Below, piece by piece: positions 14,639-22,892 of a stretch of DNA of 26,743 bases. The translations under genes were made by a program, and so were the position numbers. Origin of the DNA: JAJFFW01 sp038531315. Lineage in GTDB: Bacteria > Pseudomonadota > Alphaproteobacteria > Caulobacterales > Parvularculaceae. The stretch covers positions 1 to 26,743 of the forward strand of contig JBCBBT010000047.1 of assembly GCA_038531315.1 (NCBI GenBank), in the 5' to 3' direction. The stretch's first letter is position 1. Every line of letters starts with the position of its first letter. Below the pieces are notes generated by a model. The model did not search any database. It worked only from the letters and a program-made list of their open reading frames with translations, and was not told the DNA's origin.

Positions 14639-15895
14639 ATGATCGCCTCAATCGACGCCAGCGCGGGACCTCTTGAGCAAGTGGACTTTGAACCGACGCG
14701 CGCGGCGGGGCTTCAACGCCTCGAAGCGTTTGCCCCGAAGACCGGGCGGTTTTACGCCAATCAGCGCAATTACGACCGCGGCGCGCGCGATCGCGGCAAT
14801 GTCTCTGCGCTCTCGCCCTGGCTTCGACGGCGTGCGGTTCTGGAAGAAGAAGTCCTGAAAGCAACGCTTAGCGAGAATGCGCCGGCGACGGCCGAGAAGT
14901 TCATTCAGGAAGTTTTCTGGCGCGGCTACTTCAAAGGCTGGTTAGAACATCGCCCGGACGTCTGGCGGCGCTACCGTGACGCGGTCGATGAGCTTGCCGT
15001 GCGCCTCGATGACGATCGCAGCCTGCGCAAACGCTACGACAAAGCCGTCGGCGGCGCGACCGGGATCGATTGCCTCGATGCATGGTCGCACGAACTTGTC
15101 GAAACGGGGTATCTGCATAATCACGCCCGAATGTGGTTCGCGAGTATCTGGATATTCACGCTACAACTCCCTTGGGAACTTGGCGCCGATTTTTTCTTCC
15201 GCCACTTGCTGGACGGCGACCCCGCGTCGAACACCTGTTCATGGCGATGGGTTGCGGGGCTCCACACACAAGGCAAAACCTATCTCGCAAGACCGGACAA
15301 CATTCGTCGCTACACAGAAGGACGCTTTGACGGCTCGGGCGCGCTCGTCGATGAGGCGCCGACGCTGGAAGAAGCGCCGCTCGATCCGCCGCGAAAGCCG
15401 GCCTTTTTTGGCCCCGACAAACCGGCGGGACCCGCTGGCGTCATTGTGACGGAAGAAGACTGCCATCCGGAATCGCTCTCGGTCGCAGGCGATATCAAGG
15501 GCGGTCTGTTCCTGACCGCCGCGACCCCGCGCTCGCCAATGGAGACGGGCGCGCAATCGCAAACTTTCGCCCGCGCACTCGTCGAGGACGCCGCCGCGCG
15601 CGCGCGCTCGATTTTTTCCGGGCCCTGCGATGTGTCGGACAACAGCAATTGGGGCGCTGAAATCGTCGGTTGGGCGAGGAAGCTTGATGTAGGCGCCATG
15701 GTCGTCGCGCATCCGCCTGTAGGTCCGGTCGCGGATCGATTGCGCGAGGCCATCACGGCCGCCAGGGAAAGCGGCGTCGAGGTGACGATGATCTCCCGCA
15801 AATACGACAAAGCCGTTTGGCCCCATGCCAGCAAAGGCTTTTTCGGATTGAAGAAAAAAATTCCCGAAATTCTCGATGCGCTGCACCTGACATGA
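14639..15895 (+). CDS. Photolyase/cryptochrome-like FAD-domain protein without N-terminal antenna domain
   Basis: A 418-residue protein. Residues about 20-230 are the helical FAD-binding domain of photolyases/cryptochromes: FIQEVFWRGYFKGWLEHRP, TGIDCLDAWSHELVETGYLH, NHARMWFASIWIFTLQLPWE, HLLDGDPASNTCSWRWVAGL. The usual N-terminal alpha/beta (antenna) domain is absent; the gene begins almost directly with the FAD part. After about residue 255 comes a second domain with alternating strands and helices (GGLFLTAATP, DVGAMVVAHPPVGPVADRL, GVEVTMISRKYDKAVWPHAS, KGFFGLKKKIPEIL). This suggests a Rossmann-like domain placed C-terminally instead. Trp residues occur where photolyases have two of their electron-transfer Trp residues (PWE, SWRW). 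GAAGGA lies upstream of the ATG. Light-driven repair or signalling is plausible but unproven. The stop overlaps the next start. Confidence 0.85.
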   Translation: MIASIDASAGPLEQVDFEPTRAAGLQRLEAFAPKTGRFYANQRNYDRGARDRGNVSALSPWLRRRAVLEEEVLKATLSENAPATAEKFIQEVFWRGYFKGWLEHRPDVWRRYRDAVDELAVRLDDDRSLRKRYDKAVGGATGIDCLDAWSHELVETGYLHNHARMWFASIWIFTLQLPWELGADFFFRHLLDGDPASNTCSWRWVAGLHTQGKTYLARPDNIRRYTEGRFDGSGALVDEAPTLEEAPLDPPRKPAFFGPDKPAGPAGVIVTEEDCHPESLSVAGDIKGGLFLTAATPRSPMETGAQSQTFARALVEDAAARARSIFSGPCDVSDNSNWGAEIVGWARKLDVGAMVVAHPPVGPVADRLREAITAARESGVEVTMISRKYDKAVWPHASKGFFGLKKKIPEILDALHLT

Positions 15896-16272
15896 CGCGA
15901 TCATTCGGCGAGGACATTGATAACCCGGATAGCGATCATGTCTTGCGTTTACGTTGGCGGCGGTTAGTCGAAGACGAACTGCCCGGCGCAGCGGCGGCGC
16001 GGCGCTGGCCGGTGCGGTTAGACCATTGCTTTGCGCGCATTCTTCTTGATGCTGCTTGCGGCGCGCCATGGCGCACGGTTATCGGCGCACCCGCCTGGCG
16101 CAACGCGCCGCGCGCTATTTTGACAACGGCAATCGCGCTTGGCGAAGCCTGTCTGGCGGGCGACGCCGACCTCGCCGCCCTGAACAGAAAAAGTCTTGCG
16201 ATGAGGCGCGCTGCAAAGTCAGGGGAGTTGGCGGGTGCGAGCCGCGATCTGTTCTCCGAGGAAGCCGAGTGA
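15892..16272 (+). CDS. Small protein of unknown function coupled to the photolyase-like gene
   Basis: A 126-residue soluble protein starting MTRSFGEDIDNPDSDHVLRL. Its ATG shares an ATGA with the preceding stop, so the two are almost certainly co-translated. The core WPVRLDHCFARILLDAACGA, then PWRTVIGAPAWRNAPRAIL and ADLAALNRKSLAMRRAAK, looks like a conserved family often found as an uncharacterised protein (sometimes loosely labelled GCN5-related), but I see no acetyl-CoA motif. The DHCF motif and C-terminal basic helix are its most distinctive elements. Function unknown. The partnership suggests a role with the FAD protein. Confidence 0.75.
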   Translation: MTRSFGEDIDNPDSDHVLRLRWRRLVEDELPGAAAARRWPVRLDHCFARILLDAACGAPWRTVIGAPAWRNAPRAILTTAIALGEACLAGDADLAALNRKSLAMRRAAKSGELAGASRDLFSEEAE

Positions 16273-16282
16273 TCCTTTGCTG

Positions 16283-18337
16283 CTAACGCAACATCGCAGA
16301 GACATTGCCGCCGTCGACGGTTGTGACGTCTCCGGTCGTTTTAAGGGCGAGCGCGTGGTGCAGGAAAGCCTGCGCCACATCGAGTGCGGTGACTTCCCGG
16401 CCAAGCAGGTTCGACTTCAGATAGTCCGTTTCCGCGACGCCGCGCGCCTTGGCGCGGTCGGCGATCATGGCGTCGGTCAACAAGCCCGAGCGGATGCGGT
16501 CGGCGTTGACGGCGTTGGCTCTGATGCCGTGCGGGCCGCCTTCAAGCGCATACTGACGAACAAGAAACAGCGTGGAGGCTTTCGGCAGGCCATAAGCGCC
16601 GAAATTTGCTCCCGGATTGACTGCCTGTTTCGAGACATTGAAAAGAAGCGCGCCGCCGGTTCCCTGTTTCTTCATGATGGCGACCGCCGCTTGCGTCGCG
16701 CGCTGATGGGCGAAGAAATTGATTTCAAAACTCCGGCGCAGAACCGCTTCGTCCATGGCGTCGATCGGAGCTTGCCACGCCGCGCCGGCGTTGGAGACGA
16801 GGATATCAACGCCGCCAAAGTGTTCGGCGACGATCTCGAACGCGGCGGCGACGTCGTCGGCATCTGTGAGATCGCATCGAAGCGGCAGGGCGCGCGCGCC
16901 AATTACGGCGGCCGCCGCCTTTGCGGCTTCTTCGTCACGGTCGAGGATGGCGACTTCCGACCCGTTTTCGGCGAGGAGCCAGGCCGTCACGGCGCCGATG
17001 GCGCCGCCGCCGCCAGTGACAACGGCGATCTGCCCGGCGAGGGGTTTGGGTTTGGATTTGGCGAGTTTGGCCTGTTCCAGCGACCAGTATTCCATATCGA
17101 ACAGATCGCCTTCCGCGAGCGCCTCGAAGGTTCCGATCCGTTCGGCGCGGGCGATTGTGTCGACTGTGATTTCAGCGAGATCGGCGGCGATCGCGGCGTC
17201 CTTCGCAGTGCGTCCGAGGCCGAAAAGGCCGACGCCCGGTGCGAGTACGACGCGCGGCGCTGTGTCGAGTTTCGTTTTGACGCCGCCGAGCCGGGCGTTG
17301 TTGACATCGAAATAGTCGTCATACCGCGCGCGATAGGCGGCGATTTCTGAGTGAAGGCTTGCCTTGAAGCCGGAAAGATCGTCGGACGCGGCGTACGGCG
17401 CAATCAGGTATCGGTTCTTTGTACGGATAATATGATCGGGCGTGACAACGCCGCGCGTCCCATAGTCAGGCAGGGCTGCGCCATTGACAAAGGTCATGAT
17501 CGCGTTCGAACGCCTGAAGTCAGAAACGAGACGATGATAAGAGCCGTCGCCGATTGCGTCGGCGCAGGCGCCTCGGATGATCGGCGCAATCTCTGCAGCG
17601 CGCGCGGTCGGCGCATCGAAAACGCGCGGCGCCGGCGCCCATGCGGGTTTTTCTTCAACTGCGGCTTCCGCAACCGACACGAGGTCGATCATCCGGTCAT
17701 ATGACTGGCGCGCGGTGTCGCCAAATGTGAAGAAGCCGTGTTTTTCCAAAAGCACGCCTTTCACTGCCGGTGCGGCGTCATACGCGTCGGCGGTCGCCTT
17801 CGCGAGGTGAAAACCCGCCATCACGTAGGGCACTACCGCCACTTTGTCACCGAATATCTCCCTGCACAGATCGTTGCCGTTTGGCTGATCGGAAATCGCG
17901 AGGATAGCGGTCGCGTGCGTATGGTCGACAAATTTGTGCGGCAGAAAAGCGTGCAGCAACGCCTCAACTGAAGGGTTTGGCGCGCCTGGATCAAGAAGGT
18001 TCAGCCGTTGCAGGCGAACCATGTCTTCGTCGCTGAGCGTATTCCACGCGCGGACCCGGCGCAGGGGCTCAAGGCGCACCGCAGGAAGGCCCGGCGCTTC
18101 GATCGTTGCAAGGTCCCAGCCGCTTCCCTTAACGCAGAGCACATCGGTTTCCTCGCCGAGGAAATCGAGGAGACGGGTTTTCACCGACGTGTTGCCGCCG
18201 CCGTGAATAACGAGTTCGCGCTCGCCGCCGATCAAACGGCTGGTATAGACGCGCAGCGCCACGTCTTCATTGATGTCGCGCGCTTTGTGGTCGGCGATGA
18301 TGGCGGCGGCGTCGGCGTCGGACCAGCGGTTTTGCAT
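16283..18337 (-). CDS. Bifunctional class II aldolase / short-chain dehydrogenase
   Basis: A 684-residue two-domain enzyme. The N-terminal class II (AraD/FucA-like) aldolase half has ELVIHGGGNTSVKTRL, VKGSGWDLATIEAPGLP and the zinc-site HKFVDHTHATAILAISDQPN. The C-terminal SDR half begins at about residue 420 with VVTGGGGAIGAVTAWLLAENG, then NAGAAW, and ends with the catalytic Ser and YGLPK (Tyr, Lys). The architecture matches the rhamnulose-1-phosphate aldolase/alcohol dehydrogenase type (RhaD-ADH), but many relatives act on other sugars and no sugar kinase, isomerase or transporter is nearby. ATG 18337 gives the usual MQNRWSDADAAA start; a GTG at 18379 would add 14 residues. It is 100 bp downstream of the dehalogenase gene, same strand. 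Confidence 0.9.
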   Translation of the reverse strand: MQNRWSDADAAAIIADHKARDINEDVALRVYTSRLIGGERELVIHGGGNTSVKTRLLDFLGEETDVLCVKGSGWDLATIEAPGLPAVRLEPLRRVRAWNTLSDEDMVRLQRLNLLDPGAPNPSVEALLHAFLPHKFVDHTHATAILAISDQPNGNDLCREIFGDKVAVVPYVMAGFHLAKATADAYDAAPAVKGVLLEKHGFFTFGDTARQSYDRMIDLVSVAEAAVEEKPAWAPAPRVFDAPTARAAEIAPIIRGACADAIGDGSYHRLVSDFRRSNAIMTFVNGAALPDYGTRGVVTPDHIIRTKNRYLIAPYAASDDLSGFKASLHSEIAAYRARYDDYFDVNNARLGGVKTKLDTAPRVVLAPGVGLFGLGRTAKDAAIAADLAEITVDTIARAERIGTFEALAEGDLFDMEYWSLEQAKLAKSKPKPLAGQIAVVTGGGGAIGAVTAWLLAENGSEVAILDRDEEAAKAAAAVIGARALPLRCDLTDADDVAAAFEIVAEHFGGVDILVSNAGAAWQAPIDAMDEAVLRRSFEINFFAHQRATQAAVAIMKKQGTGGALLFNVSKQAVNPGANFGAYGLPKASTLFLVRQYALEGGPHGIRANAVNADRIRSGLLTDAMIADRAKARGVAETDYLKSNLLGREVTALDVAQAFLHHALALKTTGDVTTVDGGNVSAMLR

Positions 18338-18437
18338 AAAGTTGAGGCTCGCTTGAAAATTCGAGCCCGTCTGTAGCACCCGATATTATTGATCCGCAAT
18401 CGTCGCGCGCCGGAAGACCTTATCGCGCGGCCTGGTT

Positions 18438-19370
18438 TTAAAGGCCGAATTTATCGAGGGCGGCCTTCGCGATTGGTGCGCCCCATTCTTGCACAAAATG
18501 GCCGGCTTCGGCGACTTCCAGCGGCTCGGGGCAATTCTTGATATTCTTTTTCAGAACATGCATCGCCGGCGGTCCGAGGACAGGGTCCTGCATGCCGATC
18601 GCCATGAAGCTCTCCCCGGTCCAGTCGTCGCGCCAGAAGCTGCGCGCGGCGAGCGAGGTTTCAACGCCCTGCGAGGAGGCGGGCGTCAGCTCCTTGCCTT
18701 TCTCCTTCATCATCACAAGCTCGGGAAAACGCCGCACGCCGCCTTTGTAGGCCTTGTCAGGGAAGGGCGCATTATAAGCGGCGGCCTCCGCATCGGTCAG
18801 GATCGGCGTCGCCCGTTTCATCAGCCCGCCGACGTCAAGGTCGGGCTGCGACCGGTTAAAGGCGCGCCAGGCGGAGAAGCCTTCGCCCGCTTCTTCGCCG
18901 CCCGGCAGCCCGGTGTTCATGACGATAAGACGCGTATAGCGCGACGGCGCCGCCATCGGCAGGGTCAGGCCCAAAAGGCCGCCCCAATCCTGCACCACGA
19001 GACAGACGTTCTTCAGGTCCAGCTTTTCCACAAAAGCCAGTAGCGCGTCGCGGTGAAAATGATATGTATACGTTTCATCGTCGACGGGTTTGTCGGACCG
19101 CCCGAAGCCAAACATGTCAACCGCAATGGCGCGATGGCCAGCGCCGGTAAATACCGGGATCATCTTGCGGAACAAGTAGGCCCAGGACGGCTCCCCATGG
19201 ATGCAAAGGAACGTGACGTCGCCCGCGCCTTCATCGACATAGTGCATGCGCAGGCCCTCATATCCGGGCAGATCGTCGACGTAGCGCGGCGCATAGGGCC
19301 AGTCGGGAAGGTTTTCGAAACGCTCATCGGGGGTGCGCAAGGCTTCAACGCTCTTCGATTTCTGGCTCAT
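18438..19370 (-). CDS. Haloalkane dehalogenase, subfamily HLD-I
   Basis: A 310-residue alpha/beta-hydrolase, the same length as the classical DhlA. The catalytic set is visible: the nucleophile Asp128 in VVQDWGGLLGL, flanked by halide-stabilising Trp129; Asp262 in IGMQDPVLGP; His291 in AGHFVQEWG; and the oxyanion/halide segment HGEPSWAYLFRKM (Glu60). A second candidate halide Trp is Trp168 in the cap (FSAWRAFNRSQPD). This is the HLD-I arrangement, which hydrolyses terminal haloalkanes to alcohols. No leader peptide is present. It diverges from lpd with 137 bp between the two starts. The family is clear; whether the natural substrate is halogenated is not known. Confidence 0.9.
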   Translation of the reverse strand: MSQKSKSVEALRTPDERFENLPDWPYAPRYVDDLPGYEGLRMHYVDEGAGDVTFLCIHGEPSWAYLFRKMIPVFTGAGHRAIAVDMFGFGRSDKPVDDETYTYHFHRDALLAFVEKLDLKNVCLVVQDWGGLLGLTLPMAAPSRYTRLIVMNTGLPGGEEAGEGFSAWRAFNRSQPDLDVGGLMKRATPILTDAEAAAYNAPFPDKAYKGGVRRFPELVMMKEKGKELTPASSQGVETSLAARSFWRDDWTGESFMAIGMQDPVLGPPAMHVLKKNIKNCPEPLEVAEAGHFVQEWGAPIAKAALDKFGL

Positions 19371-19507
19371 GGTGCGGGGACCTTTCGGTTTTCTTTCCGG
19401 TTGGCGACTTTATAGTCTCGAAATAGTTGGGCGTGTACCATATCGTCCCGCAAACGAGGCGACGGCGAAAGGCCGGTTTGCAGTCACGAAACGGAGAGAG
19501 TGAAATC

Positions 19508-20929
19508 ATGGCGGAGAAAACAGCGGATCTGTGCGTCATTGGATCGGGCCCCGGCGGGTATGTCGCCGCTATTCGCGCCAGCCAGCTCGGCATGAAAACC
19601 GTTATCGTCGAACGCGAAGCGCTGGGCGGCGTCTGCCTCAACTGGGGCTGCATTCCAACGAAGGCGCTTTTGCGCACGGCTGAAATCTATACCAACATGA
19701 AGCACGCCGAGGCGTTCGGCCTCAGGGCTGACAATATCGGATTTGACATCGACGCCGTTATTAAGCGCTCCCGCAAAGTGGCCGCGCAATTGTCGGGCGG
19801 CGTCGGTTATTTGATGAAGAAACACAAAATCGACGTCGTGGCGGGCGAGGCGAGCCTCGCCAAAGCGACGAACGGCTCGGGCGCGCCATTGGTTCACGTG
19901 AAGGGCAAGGACGCGTCTGCGATCAGCGCCAAGCACGTCATTGTCGCCACCGGTGCGCGGGCGCGGACAATTCCCCAGGCGGGCCTCGAGCCGGACGGCA
20001 AATTCATCTGGACGGCAAAAGAGGCGATGACGCCGGACATCATGCCGAAGTCGCTGCTTGTCATCGGTTCCGGCGCCATCGGCATGGAGTTCGCGAGTTT
20101 TTATCATGCGCTCGGTGCAGACGTCACCGTTGTTGAAATGGTTGACCGGATCCTGCCGGCTGAAGACGCCGAAATTTCGAAGTTTGCTGAAAAGCGCTTC
20201 AAAAAAGACGGCATGAAAATTCTGACCGGCGCAGCAGTTGAGAAACTCGAAAAAGGCGCCAAGACCGTCACCGCGAGCGTAAAGCTAAAGGACGGTAAGA
20301 CTACAACCGTTGACGCCGAACGCGTGGTGCTCGCCATTGGCATTGTGGGCAATACGGAAGACCTTGGCCTTGAGGCGCTCGGCGTCAAGATTGATCGGGG
20401 ACACATTGCGGTCAACGAATGGCTGGAAACCGGCGTCAGGGGGCTTTATGCAATTGGCGACGTCGTCGGCGCGCCGTGGCTCGCCCACAAGGCGTCACAC
20501 GAGGGCGTTATCTGCGTTGAGAAAATCGCCGGGCTGAATTCCGTCCATCCGATGGATACGACAAAAATTCCGGGGTGCACGTATTGTAATCCACAGATTG
20601 CGAGCGTGGGTCTTACCGAAGCCAAAGCCAAGGAGGCGGGATACAAGGTCAAGGTCGGCCGCTTCCCGTTCAACGGCAATGGCAAGGCGATCGCCCTTGG
20701 CGAGCCCGAGGGCATGGTCAAAACCGTGTTTGATGAAAAGACCGGCGAACTCCTGGGTGCGCACATGATCGGCGCGGAAGTCACCGAATTGATCCAGGGC
20801 TTTGGCCTCGCGCGCACACTTGAAGCGACAGAGGAAGACTTGTTCCACACTATTTTCCCGCATCCGACGCTTTCGGAGATGATGCATGAAGCGACGCTCG
20901 ACGCGTATGATCGCGTGATGCATATTTAG
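19508..20929 (+). CDS. lpd: Dihydrolipoyl dehydrogenase (E3)
   Basis: A 473-residue flavoprotein that reoxidises dihydrolipoamide with NAD+ in 2-oxo-acid dehydrogenase complexes. FAD motif CVIGSGPGGYVAAIRA is at the start, the redox disulfide is in GGVCLNWGCIPTKALL (Cys43, Cys48), the NAD motif is LLVIGSGAIGMEFASF, and GLYAIGDVVGAPWLAHKASH binds FAD. The C-terminal FPHPTLSEMMHEA supplies the catalytic His-Glu. ATG 19508 has GGAGAG upstream; the in-frame ATG 19427 lacks family similarity. It is separated from pdhB/pdhC by nearly 13 kb and has its own promoter region, so it may also serve the 2-oxoglutarate dehydrogenase or glycine cleavage complex. Confidence 0.96.
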   Translation: MAEKTADLCVIGSGPGGYVAAIRASQLGMKTVIVEREALGGVCLNWGCIPTKALLRTAEIYTNMKHAEAFGLRADNIGFDIDAVIKRSRKVAAQLSGGVGYLMKKHKIDVVAGEASLAKATNGSGAPLVHVKGKDASAISAKHVIVATGARARTIPQAGLEPDGKFIWTAKEAMTPDIMPKSLLVIGSGAIGMEFASFYHALGADVTVVEMVDRILPAEDAEISKFAEKRFKKDGMKILTGAAVEKLEKGAKTVTASVKLKDGKTTTVDAERVVLAIGIVGNTEDLGLEALGVKIDRGHIAVNEWLETGVRGLYAIGDVVGAPWLAHKASHEGVICVEKIAGLNSVHPMDTTKIPGCTYCNPQIASVGLTEAKAKEAGYKVKVGRFPFNGNGKAIALGEPEGMVKTVFDEKTGELLGAHMIGAEVTELIQGFGLARTLEATEEDLFHTIFPHPTLSEMMHEATLDAYDRVMHI

Positions 20930-21076
20930 AACCGTTCCGGCCGCATCGAGGCCGCGAGTCACCATCAATATCGTTGATTACATCGCCGTAAACGCCGCGA
21001 TGACGCCGCTGTTCCAGCTTGCTGAACGATGACCATACGTCGTATGCTTAACGCCTAGGGAAAAGGGGAGCATTCC

Positions 21077-21652
21077 ATGATGCGTATACTCAAAGTAGTG
21101 GCGGCTATCATCATTTGCGGTCAGGCGGCGCCGGCGTTTGCGGGCGATCTGACGACGGATCAGGCCCGCAGATTTGCCGAAAGCCTGCCGGCGGCGACCG
21201 AACTCGGACAGGAGCTGGAAGCCAAGGGCCTGGATGAGGTGTTTGACAAGGAGCCGACATTTCTGGCGGGAGAGGAATTCCGCATGTATTCGTCCGGCGT
21301 CGAACTTCTCAAAAAAGACCATGCGGCGGAATATAGTCAGCTTACAAATGTTGTAAAAAAGCATGGGTTTACGAACGGCCTCGAATGGGCGCGCGTCGGC
21401 GATAAGGCGATGCTTGCCTACATTGCGCTGAAAACCCCGCCGATGGCGGACGCCATGGCTGATGTGTCGCCGGAACTTCTGAAGATGTTGCCGCCGGAAC
21501 AGCGCGTCCAGTTTGAGCGCGGCAAGGCGATGATTGCGGCGATCGACGCGGTCCCGCAAGCGGACAAGGAAGCCGTACGCCCGGTCCTCGCATTGCTAGA
21601 TGAAATGACGCTGCAAAGCGGTCAGAAAGCCGGCGCCTTTACCGGTCGCTAA
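21077..21652 (+). CDS. Exported protein of unknown function (191 aa)
   Basis: The first 22 residues form a standard signal peptide (basic MMRILK, hydrophobic core VVAAIIICG, cleavage after APAFA). The mature part is mostly helical: RRFAESLPAATELGQELEAKG, FRMYSSGVELLKKDHAAEY, then FTNGLEWARVGDKAMLAYIA, and a Lys/Glu-rich C-terminal helix. It has no cysteines after the leader. I do not recognise a named family. AGGGGAGC lies just upstream of the ATG. It is followed by another exported unknown after 25 bp, so the two are probably co-transcribed and act in the periplasm. Confidence 0.72.
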   Translation: MMRILKVVAAIIICGQAAPAFAGDLTTDQARRFAESLPAATELGQELEAKGLDEVFDKEPTFLAGEEFRMYSSGVELLKKDHAAEYSQLTNVVKKHGFTNGLEWARVGDKAMLAYIALKTPPMADAMADVSPELLKMLPPEQRVQFERGKAMIAAIDAVPQADKEAVRPVLALLDEMTLQSGQKAGAFTGR

Positions 21653-21677
21653 GCAACACGGCGCGAAAGCGAACAAG

Positions 21678-22220
21678 ATGACCCACAAGCCTCATCCCAT
21701 AGCACAAGGCGTCGCGGCGACGGCGGCGACGCTTTGCCTGTTCCTTGGCGCAGTCTATCCGGCGGCGGCGCAACATGCGAGCCCGGCGCCGGCGATCGGC
21801 CCCATCATCGGCGCGGTCAACGCCGATGACGCGCCGATCAGGGGCTCATTCGAAGGCTTGTTCGTTGAGGGATTTGAGACCAGCCGTTTCACGCCCTGTT
21901 TCGGCGCATCATCATGGTGGCTCAGCACCGCCAGTGCGGCGGACGGGCCTTTTTGGTTGGCGATTGAAAACCTCAGGACGGGCGCCCATCAAGAACTCGG
22001 CGCCGACAAACCGGTCGGCTCGCCGGTCTATTATCTGCGGGTCGACGGCGCGGCCAGCAAGACCGGGCGATACGGCCACCTCGGCGCTTATACGCGCGAA
22101 GTTCTGGTGACGTCGGTCGCCACCGTGCGGATCGCAACGCCCGCCGATCTTGCGCGGTGCAAGTCCGCGCACGCCCACATGTCGGGAACGCCGTCGCTGA
22201 AAGACGCCGCCAAAAACTAG
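21678..22220 (+). CDS. Exported protein of unknown function (180 aa)
   Basis: A 180-residue protein with an N-terminal signal peptide (GVAATAATLCLFLGAVYPA, cleavage after AAA). The mature protein has an early beta-rich section, SFEGLFVEGFETSRFTPCFG, then SSWWLSTASAADGPFW, and a later TGRYGHLGAYTREVLVTSVA. Two Cys remain in the mature part (in TPCFG and ARCKSAH), a likely disulfide. The FEG-x-F-x-x-GFE-x-S-x-F-x-PC beginning resembles small periplasmic beta-barrel domains seen in proteobacteria, but I cannot assign a family. It follows the preceding exported gene by 25 bp. Confidence 0.68.
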   Translation: MTHKPHPIAQGVAATAATLCLFLGAVYPAAAQHASPAPAIGPIIGAVNADDAPIRGSFEGLFVEGFETSRFTPCFGASSWWLSTASAADGPFWLAIENLRTGAHQELGADKPVGSPVYYLRVDGAASKTGRYGHLGAYTREVLVTSVATVRIATPADLARCKSAHAHMSGTPSLKDAAKN

Positions 22221-22292
22221 CGCGGTTTGCGGCGCTATCGACGTCATTTCTTGCGGCGGTCCATCATTTTGCGTCTGGAGAGGAGGACGGGC

Positions 22293-22739
22293 ATGCCGAC
22301 GGTTACTAGCAAGCGGGACATTGCGGCGCCCGTCGAGCAGGTTTTCAGGACCATCGCCGACATTGAGAATTTCGCCGAAGCGATCCCCGATATCGTCAAC
22401 ATCGAAATCCTCTCGGAGGCGAAAACCGGGGTCGGTGCGCGCTTCCGTGAGACGCGGGTGATGAATGGGCGCGAGGCGAATTCCGTGCTTGAAGTGACCG
22501 AATATCGCGAGAACGACATGGTGCGTTATATCTCAGACGAAGGCGGCACGGTTTGGGATTCTGTTTTTGAAACGGCGCCGGGCGCGGGCGGGGGTGCAAC
22601 ATTGACGCTGCGCATGGAGGCGCGTCCACATTCCATTATGGCCCATATCATGACGCCGCTGATCATGGGCATGGTGTGCAAGGCGGTTGAAGGCGACATG
22701 GATGCGGTCAAAGCCTGGTGTGAACGGCGTGCGGCCTAG
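22293..22739 (+). CDS. SRPBCC (START-like/polyketide cyclase) family protein
   Basis: A 148-residue hydrophobic-ligand-pocket protein. It begins PTVTSKRDIAAPVEQVFRTI, the typical first strand and helix, followed by DIENFAEAIPDIVNIEILSE and GARFRETRVMNGREA. The long C-terminal helix is IMGMVCKAVEGDMDAVKAWC. ATG 22293 has a very strong AGGAGG site. The ligand is unknown. It is 72 bp after the exported unknown. An in-frame ATG at 22227 adds a basic, unconserved stretch and is not preferred. Confidence 0.85.
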   Translation: MPTVTSKRDIAAPVEQVFRTIADIENFAEAIPDIVNIEILSEAKTGVGARFRETRVMNGREANSVLEVTEYRENDMVRYISDEGGTVWDSVFETAPGAGGGATLTLRMEARPHSIMAHIMTPLIMGMVCKAVEGDMDAVKAWCERRAA

Positions 22740-22892
22740 CATCGACACGCGAGCGCGCCTGGCGGGCGCTCGAACCCGGCGGCGTCTGCGACAGTCTGAC
22801 TGACGTATCTGTGTTCTGAACTTTATTGGCTTAAAGGCTGATTTTGTGCGACGATTTCCGCTCGGTTTTCACAAGGTTTCGGAGGACGGGTC

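Noticed and set aside
16235..17350. Long plus-strand open frame (371 codons) opposite the aldolase/SDR gene
   Set aside because: The peptide has no recognisable domain and mirrors codon bias of the strong minus-strand gene; high-GC antisense frames of this length are common.
19388..19430. TTGGCG and TATAGT hexamers in the lpd/dehalogenase divergent region, considered as a promoter
   Set aside because: No pair of hexamers has both good matches and a 16-18 bp spacer, so I cannot support a specific site.
20935..20960. CGGCC/GGCCG hairpin after lpd, considered as a terminator
   Set aside because: The stem is only 5 bp and no T-run follows.
22750..22772. Hairpin with 7-bp arms after the SRPBCC gene, considered as a terminator
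   Set aside because: There is no T-tract after it and the loop is 9 bases, so intrinsic termination is not supported.
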